A stretch of 64,000 bases of DNA from DAITMV01 sp046318595 (GCA_046318595.1 JBKCTV010000066.1:1-64000), one strand, 5' to 3'; shown: positions 44,099-56,735, counted from the stretch's first letter. Numbers and translations: made by a program. The notes: generated from the sequence alone by a model not told the origin.

Positions 44099-44887
44099 TC
44101 ACGGTGAACAATGCGCCTTCGCCACCCGCTGACGGGCACCCAGCGCCGCAGGGGCGTTCCATTCCGGTTTGATGATGAGGCGCATGCCATGTACGCGCTT
44201 GACCGCACTGATCATGTAGACGGCGCCACAGACCGGCCACCAACGGTCACCCGCTTTCTCCATAAACGCCATGGATTGCAGTCCACGCGCGCTGCGTCGC
44301 GGCAGGCGGTAGCAGCCAAACCGGCCATGGTTCAGCTCCAAACCCAGCAATTTTAACCAATCTTTCAGGCGAGGAAGACTGATGGGCTCGCCAGTACGAG
44401 GCCAGACGGGCCAGCGGCGACCGAGCATTTTTTGCATCGCCCCCCAAGACGATAATGGATTGAAGCCCGTGATGACCAGTTGCCCTTCCGGGATCAACAC
44501 CCGCTCGGCTTCGCGCAATACGCTATGCGGATCAGCCGCAAACTCCAGCACATGGGGCATCACCAGCAAATCGATGGAATCGGAGGCCAACGGCAGGCGG
44601 GCATAATCCGCCTGCAACTGCCCGGTCCATGCCGTACCGAGCGCAAGCGGGCCAGCAGTCGGCAAGACTAGCATCCGGGACGCGATCCGGCTGTCCTCCA
44701 AGGCAGGCAAGCCCGCCAGGCCGAGCTGCACCGCATAAAAGCCGAATACGTCCTGGACGGTGCGGCTGATACAAGTCCGCTCCCAATCGAGAACATACCG
44801 GCCACGCGGCGTCGTCAGCCAGGAATCGAGCGCTGAGAGTTGGTCCGCGTGCCCGGCATTTGCGGCAGTATCATGGCTCACCGCCAT
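44099..44887 (-). CDS. SAM-dependent methyltransferase-like protein
   Basis: 262 residues. The central part matches class I methyltransferases (Methyltransf_11): LPLASDSIDLLVMPHVLEF and EAERVLIPEGQLVITGFNPLS. The canonical glycine motif I that contacts SAM is missing; in its place stands MLVLPTAGPLALG. The same gene sits between gloB and rnhA in many betaproteobacteria, but no substrate is known to me. Its start is 19 bases from the divergent gloB start. Confidence 0.8.
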   Translation of the reverse strand: MAVSHDTAANAGHADQLSALDSWLTTPRGRYVLDWERTCISRTVQDVFGFYAVQLGLAGLPALEDSRIASRMLVLPTAGPLALGTAWTGQLQADYARLPLASDSIDLLVMPHVLEFAADPHSVLREAERVLIPEGQLVITGFNPLSSWGAMQKMLGRRWPVWPRTGEPISLPRLKDWLKLLGLELNHGRFGCYRLPRRSARGLQSMAFMEKAGDRWWPVCGAVYMISAVKRVHGMRLIIKPEWNAPAALGARQRVAKAHCSP

Positions 44888-44906
44888 CGCTCAGGACGCT
44901 TTCTTC

Positions 44907-45671
44907 ATGAACCAGACTTTGCAGATTTTTTTCATACCCGCTTTTCAAGACAACTATGTCTGGATTATCCACGATTCCGCAGCCAAGCTGGCCGCCGTGG
45001 TCGATCCGGGCGATGCTGCGCCGGTGCTGGACTGGCTGGAGACGAGCGGCTGCCGGCTGACGGCGCTGCTGATCACACATCATCATGCCGATCATGTCGG
45101 CGGTATCGGGCCGCTGCTGGAGCATGCGCGACGGCAAGGCTGGCCGGCGCCCCCCGTCCATGGTCCGGCATTGGAGACTATTGCGCACATGACACATCCC
45201 CAGCGCGACGGCGATACCGTCACGATCGACGCGCTCGGCTGGACGGCCAAGGTGCTCGACGTGCCCGGCCACACCGTCGGTCATATCGCTTATTTCAGCA
45301 CGGCGCGCAGCGAACACCCCGTCCTGTTTTGCGGCGATACCTTGTTCGCCGCCGGTTGTGGCCGGCTGATGGGCGGCACGGCCGAGCAGCTCTTCACCTC
45401 ACTGCAAAAGCTCGCGACCTTACCGGACGATACGCGTGTTTACTGCGCGCACGAGTACACACTGGCCAACCTGCACTTCGCACGCGCCGCCGACCCCAAC
45501 AATCCGGCGATCGCGGCGCGGCTGAGCACAGTCGCAAGCATGCGGGCGCGGGGTGAACCGACCCTGCCCAGCCTTTTACTCGACGAAAAAGGAACCAATC
45601 CATTTATTCGGGCACAAAATATAGATGAGTTCGTAAGACTGCGCACATGGAAAGATCATTTTCGAATTTGA
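44907..45671 (+). CDS. gloB: Hydroxyacylglutathione hydrolase (glyoxalase II)
   Basis: Hydrolyses S-lactoylglutathione to lactate and glutathione in methylglyoxal detoxification. 254 residues (E. coli 251) of the metallo-beta-lactamase fold with THHHADHVGG, PGHTVGHIAY, CGDTLFAAGCGRL and CAHEYTLANL, and the C-terminal FIRAQNIDEF typical of GloB. ATG at 44907 with AGGA upstream; the open frame before it overlaps the methyltransferase. Confidence 0.95.
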   Translation: MNQTLQIFFIPAFQDNYVWIIHDSAAKLAAVVDPGDAAPVLDWLETSGCRLTALLITHHHADHVGGIGPLLEHARRQGWPAPPVHGPALETIAHMTHPQRDGDTVTIDALGWTAKVLDVPGHTVGHIAYFSTARSEHPVLFCGDTLFAAGCGRLMGGTAEQLFTSLQKLATLPDDTRVYCAHEYTLANLHFARAADPNNPAIAARLSTVASMRARGEPTLPSLLLDEKGTNPFIRAQNIDEFVRLRTWKDHFRI

Positions 45672-45772
45672 CGAAACCCCCGCTTGCCACTACGATCCTC
45701 AGCAATACCAACTTTCCTGGCGAGCAACGGCGTGGTGCCATTTCCATGCGGCATCTGCTCGCCGATAAATTC

Positions 45773-47278
45773 ATGTCGATCCGCTGCAATCCATTACAGC
45801 GATTCGGTATCGTGTGCAGTTTTCTTTTAGGTTGCCTGGTCTTCGCGACAACGGTTTATCCGCAAGGAGCACCTGGCGGGGGCGACACGATGCCATTCGC
45901 CGAAAATCACCACACTTTTTCGAGCGGGTTTACGCCGACGCTGGTCGACCTGACCCAGCCACCAAGCGATCTGTGGCAGCGCATTCGCTACGGCTTCGCC
46001 GTGCCGAACCTCGATTCGCCGCTGGTCGCTGAGCGGCAGGCCTGGTTCGTGGCACGGCCGCAGCAGCTCAAGATCATGTTCGAGCGGTCGAGCCTGTATT
46101 TGTATTACATCACGCAGGAGTGCGAACGCCGCGGCCTGCCCACCGAGCTGGCACTGTTGCCGTTCATCGAAAGCGCGTTCAACCCACACGCCCTGTCGCC
46201 CGCGCGGGCATCGGGTCTGTGGCAGTTCATTCCGTCGACCGGCAAAAGTTACGGACTGCAACAGAACACGCTGCGCGACGAGCGCCGCGACATCATCGCC
46301 TCGACGAACGCCGCGCTAGACTACCTGACCACGCTGTACGAAATGTACGGCGACTGGTATCTGGCGCTGGCATCGTACAACTGGGGCGAAGGCTCGGTGG
46401 CGCGCGCCATCGATAAAAACCGCAGCCTCGGCCTGCCAACCGATTACCTCAGTCTGCAAATGCCCGACGAAACGCGCAACTACGTACCACGCCTGCAGGC
46501 CATCAAAAATATCATCAGCAGCCCGGACGCCTTCAAACTGAGCCTGCCGCAAATCGACAACGAACCCTACTTCACGACCATCGTCAAACCCCGTCACATC
46601 GAGATCAAGGCCGCCGCAAAAATGGCCGACATGAGTGTCGAGGAGTTCAAAGCCCTCAACCCCAGCTTCAAACGCCCACCCATGCGTAAAAACGAACGTG
46701 AACCCGAGCATGTGACGCTGCTCGTGCCGATCAGCAAACTCGACACTTTCATCACCAACATGGACCGCGACGGTCGCAACGGTGCACCCTCCACTGGCGC
46801 CACGGCACCGCTTCCGTACTATGCCGCTAACGTGCCGCCGGTCGGTCTCAAGGGCCGGATGAGTTCTGGCAACGCGCGCCTGGCCGAACTGAGCGGGGCC
46901 AGCGATGCGCTGGGCGGCGGTCTCTACCGCGACCCTTACGAATATGCACAACAAGCATCCCTGCACAGTCAGCAAAACCCGCTGGCGCAGATCCGCCGTT
47001 ACTCATCGGAGGATCCGCCCCGGCGCGTTCAGCGCACCACTTATACGCCACGATTGGGCCGGGCCACCGGTAAAAACGGGCCTCGTGGTCGTCAGGCGGC
47101 AGTCAGCATCAAATCGAGCAGCAAAAAAGCCCTGGCCAGCACGACAACGAAAAGTGCCGGCCGAGCACGAGCGGCCGTTTCGCGTTCAGGCCCAGCCCAA
47201 TCGAATGCAAAGGTTTCCGGCAAAACCACGCCCAAGGCTTCGGCCAAAAGCCAGACCAAGAGCAAGTCCAAACATTGA
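45773..47278 (+). CDS. mltD: MltD-like membrane-bound lytic murein transglycosylase
   Basis: 501 residues. Signal peptide GIVCSFLLGCLVFATTVYP, then the family 1 SLT lysozyme-like domain: catalytic glutamate in LLPFIESAFNPHALSPARASG, LWQFIPSTGKSYGL, and SYNWGEGSVARAI. It cleaves the glycan backbone of peptidoglycan, releasing anhydromuropeptides. E. coli MltD ends in LysM repeats; no clear LysM is seen here, and the last 80 residues are rich in K, S, A and T. The start is uncertain: ATG 45746 is nine codons longer; ATG at 45647 is inside gloB and less likely. Confidence 0.88.
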   Translation: MSIRCNPLQRFGIVCSFLLGCLVFATTVYPQGAPGGGDTMPFAENHHTFSSGFTPTLVDLTQPPSDLWQRIRYGFAVPNLDSPLVAERQAWFVARPQQLKIMFERSSLYLYYITQECERRGLPTELALLPFIESAFNPHALSPARASGLWQFIPSTGKSYGLQQNTLRDERRDIIASTNAALDYLTTLYEMYGDWYLALASYNWGEGSVARAIDKNRSLGLPTDYLSLQMPDETRNYVPRLQAIKNIISSPDAFKLSLPQIDNEPYFTTIVKPRHIEIKAAAKMADMSVEEFKALNPSFKRPPMRKNEREPEHVTLLVPISKLDTFITNMDRDGRNGAPSTGATAPLPYYAANVPPVGLKGRMSSGNARLAELSGASDALGGGLYRDPYEYAQQASLHSQQNPLAQIRRYSSEDPPRRVQRTTYTPRLGRATGKNGPRGRQAAVSIKSSSKKALASTTTKSAGRARAAVSRSGPAQSNAKVSGKTTPKASAKSQTKSKSKH

Positions 47279-47349
47279 CTTATTGACGGTCCTGCCGAAC
47301 CTGAAAAATTTCGATGCCTTGAGCCGCAGCCTGTGCTTCGCCTAGCTGA

Positions 47350-48525
47350 TCAAGGCGCCAACAACACCACTGCCTGCGCCTCGATCGCCTCGCCCCGCCC
47401 CAAATAGCCCAGCTTTTCGTTGGTCTTGGCTTTGACATTCACACAGGCCGGATCCACTTCCAGCACCGCAGCAATGCGCCCGGCCATCTGCACCACAAAC
47501 CCCGCCAGGCGGGGCTGCTGAGCAATGACCGTAATATCGGCATTCACGACTCGCCAGCCGCGGGCATGAATGAGCTCGACGATTTTTTTCAGCAAAACGG
47601 CACTGTCGGCACCGGCATGGCTAGGGTCGGTATCGGGATAATGACGACCGATGTCGCCCAGCCCAGCCGCGCCCAGCAAGGCGTCGGTCAAGGCGTGCAG
47701 CACCGCGTCGCCGTCCGAGTGGCCCTTCAAGCCTTTGTCATGCGGCACCTGCACACCGCCCAGCATGAGTGGCCGCCCGGCTTCGAGCATGTGCACATCG
47801 TAGCCCTGCCCGACCCGGAAGCCGGCCGACGCGGTGTATGCCTTTAAAAACGACCCCACATACTGCAGATCGTCCGGATAAGTAATCTTTCTGTTCCGTG
47901 CCTCGCCCGGCACGATGCCGGGCTGCAAACCCAAAAGCTCCACGGCGCCTGCTTCATCGGTCACGACCGAGCCGCTGGCCTGGGCATGATGCAAGGCACG
48001 GTGCAGCAAACCGGCAGGAAACAACTGAGGCGTCTGCGCTTGCCAAAGCTGCTCACGCGGCAGAGTCGCGGTGATTCGCTGATCGGTGACGGTTTTCAGG
48101 GTATCGGTCAACGGCAGCGCCAATATGGCGCCGACCATGTCCGACGCGCCATGATCGATCAGCCGTTGCAGCGCATCGGGGCTCAGGCCCGGGCGGGCCG
48201 CATCGTGCACGAGCAGTCGATCGTCGGCCTCCAGCCGGTGCGCCGCGAAAGCCCAGTTCAAACCGTTCAAGACCGACGCGGCGCGCGTCGCACCACCGCA
48301 TTTCAAAACCGTCACGCGTGTTTCAGCGGCCAGCAGCTCAGCGGCGCGCTCGTCGTTTTGGGCGACGACGACAAAAACCGTGCGAATAGCAAGGTTCTGC
48401 AGTAAAGCCCGCACGGTCCACAGGAGCACTGGCGTCCCGGCCAAGTCGGCATATTGTTTGGGAAGCCCGGCGCCGAACCGGCTACCGTTGCCGGCCGCAG
48501 GCACGAGCGCATAAATCGCAGGCAT
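47350..48525 (-). CDS. ispDF: Fused IspD-IspF (MEP isoprenoid pathway)
   Basis: 391 residues in one open frame. Residues 1 to about 225 are 2-C-methyl-D-erythritol 4-phosphate cytidylyltransferase (LVPAAGNGSRFG, VHDAARPGLS, TDEAGAVE). Residues about 236-391 are 2-C-methyl-D-erythritol 2,4-cyclodiphosphate synthase (GYDVHMLE with D243 and H245, HSDGDAVLHALTDALLGA, KTNEKLGYLGRGEAI). The two act on non-consecutive steps; IspE, the enzyme between, is not in the window. The ATG at 48525 is only 39 bases from mfd; additional upstream codons would lie in mfd. Converges with mltD. Confidence 0.95.
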   Translation of the reverse strand: MPAIYALVPAAGNGSRFGAGLPKQYADLAGTPVLLWTVRALLQNLAIRTVFVVVAQNDERAAELLAAETRVTVLKCGGATRAASVLNGLNWAFAAHRLEADDRLLVHDAARPGLSPDALQRLIDHGASDMVGAILALPLTDTLKTVTDQRITATLPREQLWQAQTPQLFPAGLLHRALHHAQASGSVVTDEAGAVELLGLQPGIVPGEARNRKITYPDDLQYVGSFLKAYTASAGFRVGQGYDVHMLEAGRPLMLGGVQVPHDKGLKGHSDGDAVLHALTDALLGAAGLGDIGRHYPDTDPSHAGADSAVLLKKIVELIHARGWRVVNADITVIAQQPRLAGFVVQMAGRIAAVLEVDPACVNVKAKTNEKLGYLGRGEAIEAQAVVLLAP

Positions 48526-48527
48526 TT

Positions 48528-48533
48528 TATAAT
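48528..48533 (+). promoter_or_regulatory. TATAAT -10 element between ispDF and mfd
   Basis: A perfect -10 hexamer, 31 bases before the mfd ATG. No matching -35 sits at 16-18 bases; the nearest TTGCCG is too far. Possible mfd promoter. Confidence 0.3.
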
Positions 48534-48564
48534 GATTGGTTGTTTCGACCGGATTCATTGCGTC

Positions 48565-52026
<3,462 letters not shown>

Positions 52027-52029
52027 CCC

Positions 52030-52914
52030 ATGTCGAACGCTATTAAAATCGTTTTTACCGGGGAGCGGCTGAACGCTGCACTGATCCACGACATCGCCGC
52101 GCAGGCAGGCTTACCGATGAACATTCAGTTTGCACCTCAGACGCAGGGCGCCTGGCAGGCGCGGCTGGACTCGCCCCTCGATCCTGCCGCGCTCAAAGTA
52201 CGCCTGCGCAGCATCTGCGCACCGCACCGTGTGGATGTGGGCGTGCTGTCGGCCGAGTTGCAGGCGGCGGACTTCGGGCTGCTTGCGATGGACATGGACT
52301 CGACGCTCATCACCATCGAATGCATCGACGAAATCGCGGACTTCATCGGCAAAAAACCCGCAGTCGCGGCCATTACCGAGGCCACCATGCGCGGCGAGAT
52401 CAAAAGCTTCGCCGATAGCCTGGTGCAACGGGTAGCCCTACTGCGCGGTGTTCGGGAAAGCGACCTGCAGGCGGTGTTCGACGAACGCCTGCGGCTGTCA
52501 CCGGGTGCCGCTGCCCTGCTGGCGTTTGCCCGGCAGTCTGGCTGGAAGACCCTGCTCGTGTCGGGCGGCTTCACTTATTTCACCGGTCGTTTGCAAAAGC
52601 AATTAGGACTGGACTTCGCGCAAGCCAACACACTGGAAATCATCGATGGCCGATTGACCGGCCGGGTGCTGGGCGACATCGTCGATGCAGCCGCCAAAGC
52701 CGAGCATGTGCGGGCCTGCTGTCAGCAACTGAACATCGCGCCCCCGCAGGCTATCGTCATGGGCGATGGCGCCAACGATCTGCGAATGATGGCGATCGCC
52801 GGCATGGGCGTCGCCTTTCATGCCAAACCTGTCGTACAGACAGAGGCCGACCAAGCGATCGTTTTCGGCGGTCTGGACACCCTCTCTGCCTGGATGAGAA
52901 ATGATGGTTTATGA
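52030..52914 (+). CDS. serB: Phosphoserine phosphatase
   Basis: Final step of serine synthesis. 294 residues: N-terminal ACT-like regulatory part, then a HAD-superfamily domain with DMDSTLITIECIDEIAD (nucleophile aspartate), VSGGFTYFTGRL and GDGANDLRMMAIAGMGVAFHAKP. Starts 3 bases after mfd, so probably co-transcribed. Confidence 0.96.
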   Translation: MSNAIKIVFTGERLNAALIHDIAAQAGLPMNIQFAPQTQGAWQARLDSPLDPAALKVRLRSICAPHRVDVGVLSAELQAADFGLLAMDMDSTLITIECIDEIADFIGKKPAVAAITEATMRGEIKSFADSLVQRVALLRGVRESDLQAVFDERLRLSPGAAALLAFARQSGWKTLLVSGGFTYFTGRLQKQLGLDFAQANTLEIIDGRLTGRVLGDIVDAAAKAEHVRACCQQLNIAPPQAIVMGDGANDLRMMAIAGMGVAFHAKPVVQTEADQAIVFGGLDTLSAWMRNDGL

Positions 52915-52945
52915 TAAAACCAGCACTTAGCCTCGCACGGAAAAA

Positions 52946-53833
52946 ATGATGACCGGACGCCTCGGCGACGAAGCTTTTTCGAGCTGTAAAGAATTTCGTT
53001 TCAAACAGCTCAATATCCGCAAAGACATCGACAATAAAGCGCTTTGGGTTTACATGAACCCGGTCGGCCGTGCTTGTTTCAACAAAGGCATGCTGCAGGA
53101 CATCATCGATTTCGGCGATCTGATCGTCAACAGCAACGGGTTTTTTCATGCCGACGACGCTTGGCATGCAATCAAATACATCATCTGGGGATCCGCCGTG
53201 CCCGGTATTTTCAACTTGGGCGGCGATCTGGATTTTTTTCAGCAATCGATTCGCGAAAGAAACAGCGACAAGCTACTCGAATACGGCAGAATGTGCGTCA
53301 ACCCGATCGCCAAAAGCCTGCAAAGCTACGGCCAACCGATCATCACGATTGCCTTGGTGCAGGGTCTGGCTTTGGGAGGTGGGCTGGAGTGCGCACTGGC
53401 CAATCACTTTATCGTCGCCGAAAAGCGCTGCATGATCGGTTTACCCGAAATCATGTTCAACCTGTTCCCCGGCATGGGCGCCTATCACATGCTCAGCCGT
53501 AAACTCGGCGAAAGCAAGGCCCGGCGCTTCATCATGGACGGCGCACAAGGGGACGCCGAAGCGCTGTACGAGCTCGGCCTGATCGATAAACTGGCCGACA
53601 TTGGCAACGGCGAAAACGAGGTACGCAAGCTCATCGCTCATTTGAACCTGCGCTTCAACGGCAATCAGGCGATTTTACGGCAGGGCAATAAGCACAACGC
53701 GATCACGTTGACCGAGCTCGAAGATGGTGTCGCGCACTGGGTAAATACCGCGATGAATCTGGCAGATGAAAACCTGGCGCATATGTCGACGCTGGTGAAG
53801 CGCCAGAATCGCAAGATGCAGCAAATTTCATAA
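52946..53833 (+). CDS. RpfF-like crotonase, probable diffusible signal factor (DSF) synthase
   Basis: 295 residues of the crotonase superfamily. RpfF makes cis-2-unsaturated fatty acid signals from acyl-ACP by dehydration and thioester cleavage. RpfF-type features: ALWVYMNPVGRACFN in place of the usual crotonase start, GIFNLGGDLDFF, VQGLALGGGLECALAN with E148, and IGLPEIMFNLFPGMGAYHMLS with E168. Two catalytic glutamates 20 residues apart match the E141/E161 spacing known in RpfF. It is 31 bases after serB. No rpfC or rpfG lies next to it. An ordinary enoyl-CoA hydratase is the alternative, but the FNLFPGMGAY segment is characteristic of the signal synthase branch. Confidence 0.8.
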   Translation: MMTGRLGDEAFSSCKEFRFKQLNIRKDIDNKALWVYMNPVGRACFNKGMLQDIIDFGDLIVNSNGFFHADDAWHAIKYIIWGSAVPGIFNLGGDLDFFQQSIRERNSDKLLEYGRMCVNPIAKSLQSYGQPIITIALVQGLALGGGLECALANHFIVAEKRCMIGLPEIMFNLFPGMGAYHMLSRKLGESKARRFIMDGAQGDAEALYELGLIDKLADIGNGENEVRKLIAHLNLRFNGNQAILRQGNKHNAITLTELEDGVAHWVNTAMNLADENLAHMSTLVKRQNRKMQQIS

Positions 53834-53870
53834 AACAAGCCTAATTTGTTGGCTTAGAGAAACAAATAAT

Positions 53871-55244
53871 TTAAACGACATCGCCCCATAAGTCGTGCGC
53901 ATCATGCCCGGTAATGCGGGCGGTGATGATGTCGCCGACTTTCGGACGCAGCCAGGGCTTTTCCGGACGCCCGAGAAAGACATTGCCGTCGATTTCCGGC
54001 GCATCCATCATGCTACGCGCCACAATCCCTTCTGGGTTGATCGCATCGACCAATACTTTCAGACGCGTGCCAACTCTGGCTTTCAAGCGTCGTGCGGAAA
54101 TTTTTTCCTGTACTTGCATCAGGCTCGCCCGGCGTGCTTCCTTGACCTCGTCGGGTACCGGCGCCGCGATGGTATTGGCGACAGCGCCATCGACTGGCGA
54201 ATAAGCAAACACGCCGACACGATCGAGCTGCGCCTCGCCGATGAAATCCAGCAAATGCTGAAACTCCTCGTCGGTTTCGCCAGGAAACCCGCTGATGAAG
54301 GTACTGCGGATCGTCAATTGCGGACAAATGGCCCGCCATGCAGCGATGCGCTCGATATTTTTCTCGCCACTGGCGGGGCGTTTCATACGCTTGAGCACCG
54401 CTGGATGCGAATGCTGAAAAGGAATGTCGAGATACGGCAGCACTTTGCCGCTCGCCATCAAAGGCAATACGTCGTCGACATGTGGATACGGATAAACATA
54501 ATGCAGGCGTACCCAGACACCAAGCTCGCCGAGCTCTTGCACCAAGGATTGAAATTGTGTTTTGACCGGCCGGCCGGCGACGAAGTCGGTTCGATACCGC
54601 AGATCGACGCCATACGCGCTGGTATCCTGGCTGACGACCAATATCTCCTTGACACCGTTTTTGACGAGACTTTCCGCTTCGCGCATGACCTCACCGATCG
54701 GCCGCGACACCAGGTCGCCGCGCATGCTCGGGATGATGCAGAAGGTACAACGGTGGTTGCAGCCTTCGGAGATTTTCAGGTAGGCATAATGCTTCGGCGT
54801 CAGCTTCACGCCGTGGTCGGGTAGCAGATCGATGAACGGGTCGTGCGGTTTGGGTAAATGCAGGTGCACCGCGTCCATCACTTCGTTGGTTGCGTGCGGA
54901 CCGGTCACCGCCAACACCTTGGGGTGCAACTGCGCCACCAGATTCGACCCGTCGCCGGACTGTTTCGCGCCAAGACACCCCGTCACGATGACCTTGCCGT
55001 TTTCCTGCAAGGCCTCGCCGATCGCGTCCAGGCTTTCCTGAACGGCGCTATCGATGAACCCGCAGGTGTTGACCACGACCAGATCCGCCCCGGCATAATC
55101 TGCGGCGACGCGGTAGCCTTCGGTTTTGAGCTGGGTCAAAATTCGCTCGGAGTCGACCAGCGCCTTGGGACAACCCAGCGAGACGAAGCCCACGCTGGGC
55201 GTTTGCGCGGTTGGTGCGCGTTCGGAAATGGAAAGATCGGTCAT
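53871..55244 (-). CDS. rimO: Ribosomal protein S12 methylthiotransferase RimO
   Basis: Radical-SAM enzyme that methylthiolates Asp88 of S12. 457 residues with N-terminal cluster cysteines C25, C61 and C90 (VSLGCPKALVDSERI identifies RimO rather than MiaB), radical-SAM C162-NHR-C166-TF-C169, and C-terminal TRAM. Twenty bases after phaR on the same strand, so possibly on the pha transcript. Confidence 0.96.
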   Translation of the reverse strand: MTDLSISERAPTAQTPSVGFVSLGCPKALVDSERILTQLKTEGYRVAADYAGADLVVVNTCGFIDSAVQESLDAIGEALQENGKVIVTGCLGAKQSGDGSNLVAQLHPKVLAVTGPHATNEVMDAVHLHLPKPHDPFIDLLPDHGVKLTPKHYAYLKISEGCNHRCTFCIIPSMRGDLVSRPIGEVMREAESLVKNGVKEILVVSQDTSAYGVDLRYRTDFVAGRPVKTQFQSLVQELGELGVWVRLHYVYPYPHVDDVLPLMASGKVLPYLDIPFQHSHPAVLKRMKRPASGEKNIERIAAWRAICPQLTIRSTFISGFPGETDEEFQHLLDFIGEAQLDRVGVFAYSPVDGAVANTIAAPVPDEVKEARRASLMQVQEKISARRLKARVGTRLKVLVDAINPEGIVARSMMDAPEIDGNVFLGRPEKPWLRPKVGDIITARITGHDAHDLWGDVV

Positions 55245-55264
55245 TCGGCAAAAAACCCGGACGG

Positions 55265-55852
55265 TTATTTTTTATCGGTGGGTGGCGGAAAACCAAAGCC
55301 GCCGAACAGGTTGCGGGTCTGATTCTGAAACTGATCCTGCAGCTTGGTTACCATGGATTTACTCTGTTCCAGGTAGCTGCCCATCATGGTTTGCATGATA
55401 GGCGCCTGTCCGGCCAGAAACTGCGCCCACAAGTCCGGATTGACGAAATTTTTCGGGCCAAGCAGATGCTTGCCCTGGTCCTGAAAGCTGTTCTGTATTT
55501 CCAGAAAGGTCTGGATATTCTTCTCCAGATAGGAGCCCATCATGCTTTGCATGGCGTTGCCATAGAAGCGGATGATCTGCGACAGCATGGTGGGCGTGAA
55601 AATCGGCATCCCGCCGGTCTCCTCTTCGAGAATGATCTGCAGCAGAATGCTGCGTGTCAGGTCATCGCCCGTCTTGGCATCGACCACCTGAAACAGCTCG
55701 TTTTCCAGCACGAGCTGTTTGACATCTGCCAGTGTGATATAGCTGCTGGTGTGGGTATCGTACAGCCGGCGGTTCGGGTATTTTTTGATCAGCCGGACAG
55801 GCGATACGCCGCCAGCGTCGGTGGCAGCGGAGGTTTTGACGGGATCGGCCAT
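55265..55852 (-). CDS. phaR: Polyhydroxyalkanoate synthesis repressor PhaR
   Basis: 195 residues. The N-terminal PHB/PHA accumulation regulator DNA-binding domain includes RLIKKYPNRRLYDTHTSSYI and TLADVKQLV; the helical C-terminal half contains methionine/glutamine-rich repeats (MQSMMGSYLEKN, MQTMMGSYLEQS). In related bacteria PhaR binds both PHA granules and phasin promoters and is released as granules grow. Phasin genes are not in the window. Follows phaB by 64 bases. Confidence 0.95.
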   Translation of the reverse strand: MADPVKTSAATDAGGVSPVRLIKKYPNRRLYDTHTSSYITLADVKQLVLENELFQVVDAKTGDDLTRSILLQIILEEETGGMPIFTPTMLSQIIRFYGNAMQSMMGSYLEKNIQTFLEIQNSFQDQGKHLLGPKNFVNPDLWAQFLAGQAPIMQTMMGSYLEQSKSMVTKLQDQFQNQTRNLFGGFGFPPPTDKK

Positions 55853-55916
55853 GGTCTATGTGTGGGATCGGAATGATTGCAAGTCTACAGCAAGCTCGGC
55901 GCAGAACAAGCCTTCA

Positions 55917-56663
55917 TCACCCCATATGCAGGCCGCCGTTGAGCGAAAAATCCGCGCCGGTCGAAAACCCGGACTCATCGGAGGCCAGCCAGGCGACGAT
56001 CGAGGCGATCTCCTCGGGCTCGCCCAGGCGTTTGACGGGGATCGTGGTCACGATTTTTTCCAGGACTTCGGGTCGAATCGCCCGTACCATGTCGGTGCCG
56101 ATATATCCGGGCGATACGGTGTTGACCGTCACCCCCTTGGCGGCGAGCTCCAGGGCCAGCGCCATTGTAAAGCCATGCAGCCCGGCTTTGGCCGTGGAGT
56201 AGTTGGTCTGACCGAACTGGCCTTTTTGGCCATTGACCGAAGAAATATTGATGATGCGCCCAAAACCGCGTTCGACCATGTCGTCGATGACCTGTTTGGT
56301 CACATTGAACAGTGAGTTGAGGTTGGTGTTGATGACGGCGTGCCAATCTTCTTTGCTCATCTTGCGGAACATGCCGTCACGCGTGATGCCGGCATTGTTC
56401 ACCAGCACATCGACAGGGCCATGCTCGGCACGCACCCGCTCGAACGCGGCCTTGGTGGAGTCCCAGTCGGCGACATTCCCCTCCGACGCGTAAACGGTAT
56501 GGCCTTTGTCTTTCATTTCCGCCAACCAGCGGTCCTTACGCGGCGAGTTCGGGCCGCAACCGGCGATGACCGTGAAGCCGTTGCGGCACAGCCGCTCGCA
56601 AATCGCGCTGCCAATACCGCCCATGCCGCCGGTGACGTAAGCAATTCGTTGTGGTGCTGTCAT
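55917..56663 (-). CDS. phaB: Acetoacetyl-CoA reductase
   Basis: NADPH-dependent reduction of acetoacetyl-CoA to (R)-3-hydroxybutyryl-CoA, the PHB monomer. 248-residue short-chain dehydrogenase with VTGGMGGIGSAI (cofactor), NNAGITRDGMF, NISSVNGQKGQFGQTNYSTAKAG (S, Y and K triad) and the C-terminal GLHMG shared by PhaB. AGGAG ribosome site 5 bases before ATG. Confidence 0.96.
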   Translation of the reverse strand: MTAPQRIAYVTGGMGGIGSAICERLCRNGFTVIAGCGPNSPRKDRWLAEMKDKGHTVYASEGNVADWDSTKAAFERVRAEHGPVDVLVNNAGITRDGMFRKMSKEDWHAVINTNLNSLFNVTKQVIDDMVERGFGRIINISSVNGQKGQFGQTNYSTAKAGLHGFTMALALELAAKGVTVNTVSPGYIGTDMVRAIRPEVLEKIVTTIPVKRLGEPEEIASIVAWLASDESGFSTGADFSLNGGLHMG

Positions 56664-56735
56664 ATTTGTCTCCTATCGTTTTTATTGGTATTTACTGCTT
56701 ATCTTATGCGCTAACGCTTACGATTTGAAAACGGG

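Noticed and set aside
53834..53870. AAGCC/GGCTT hairpin between the RpfF-like gene and rimO as a bidirectional terminator
   Set aside because: Only a 5-base stem and no T-run on either strand.
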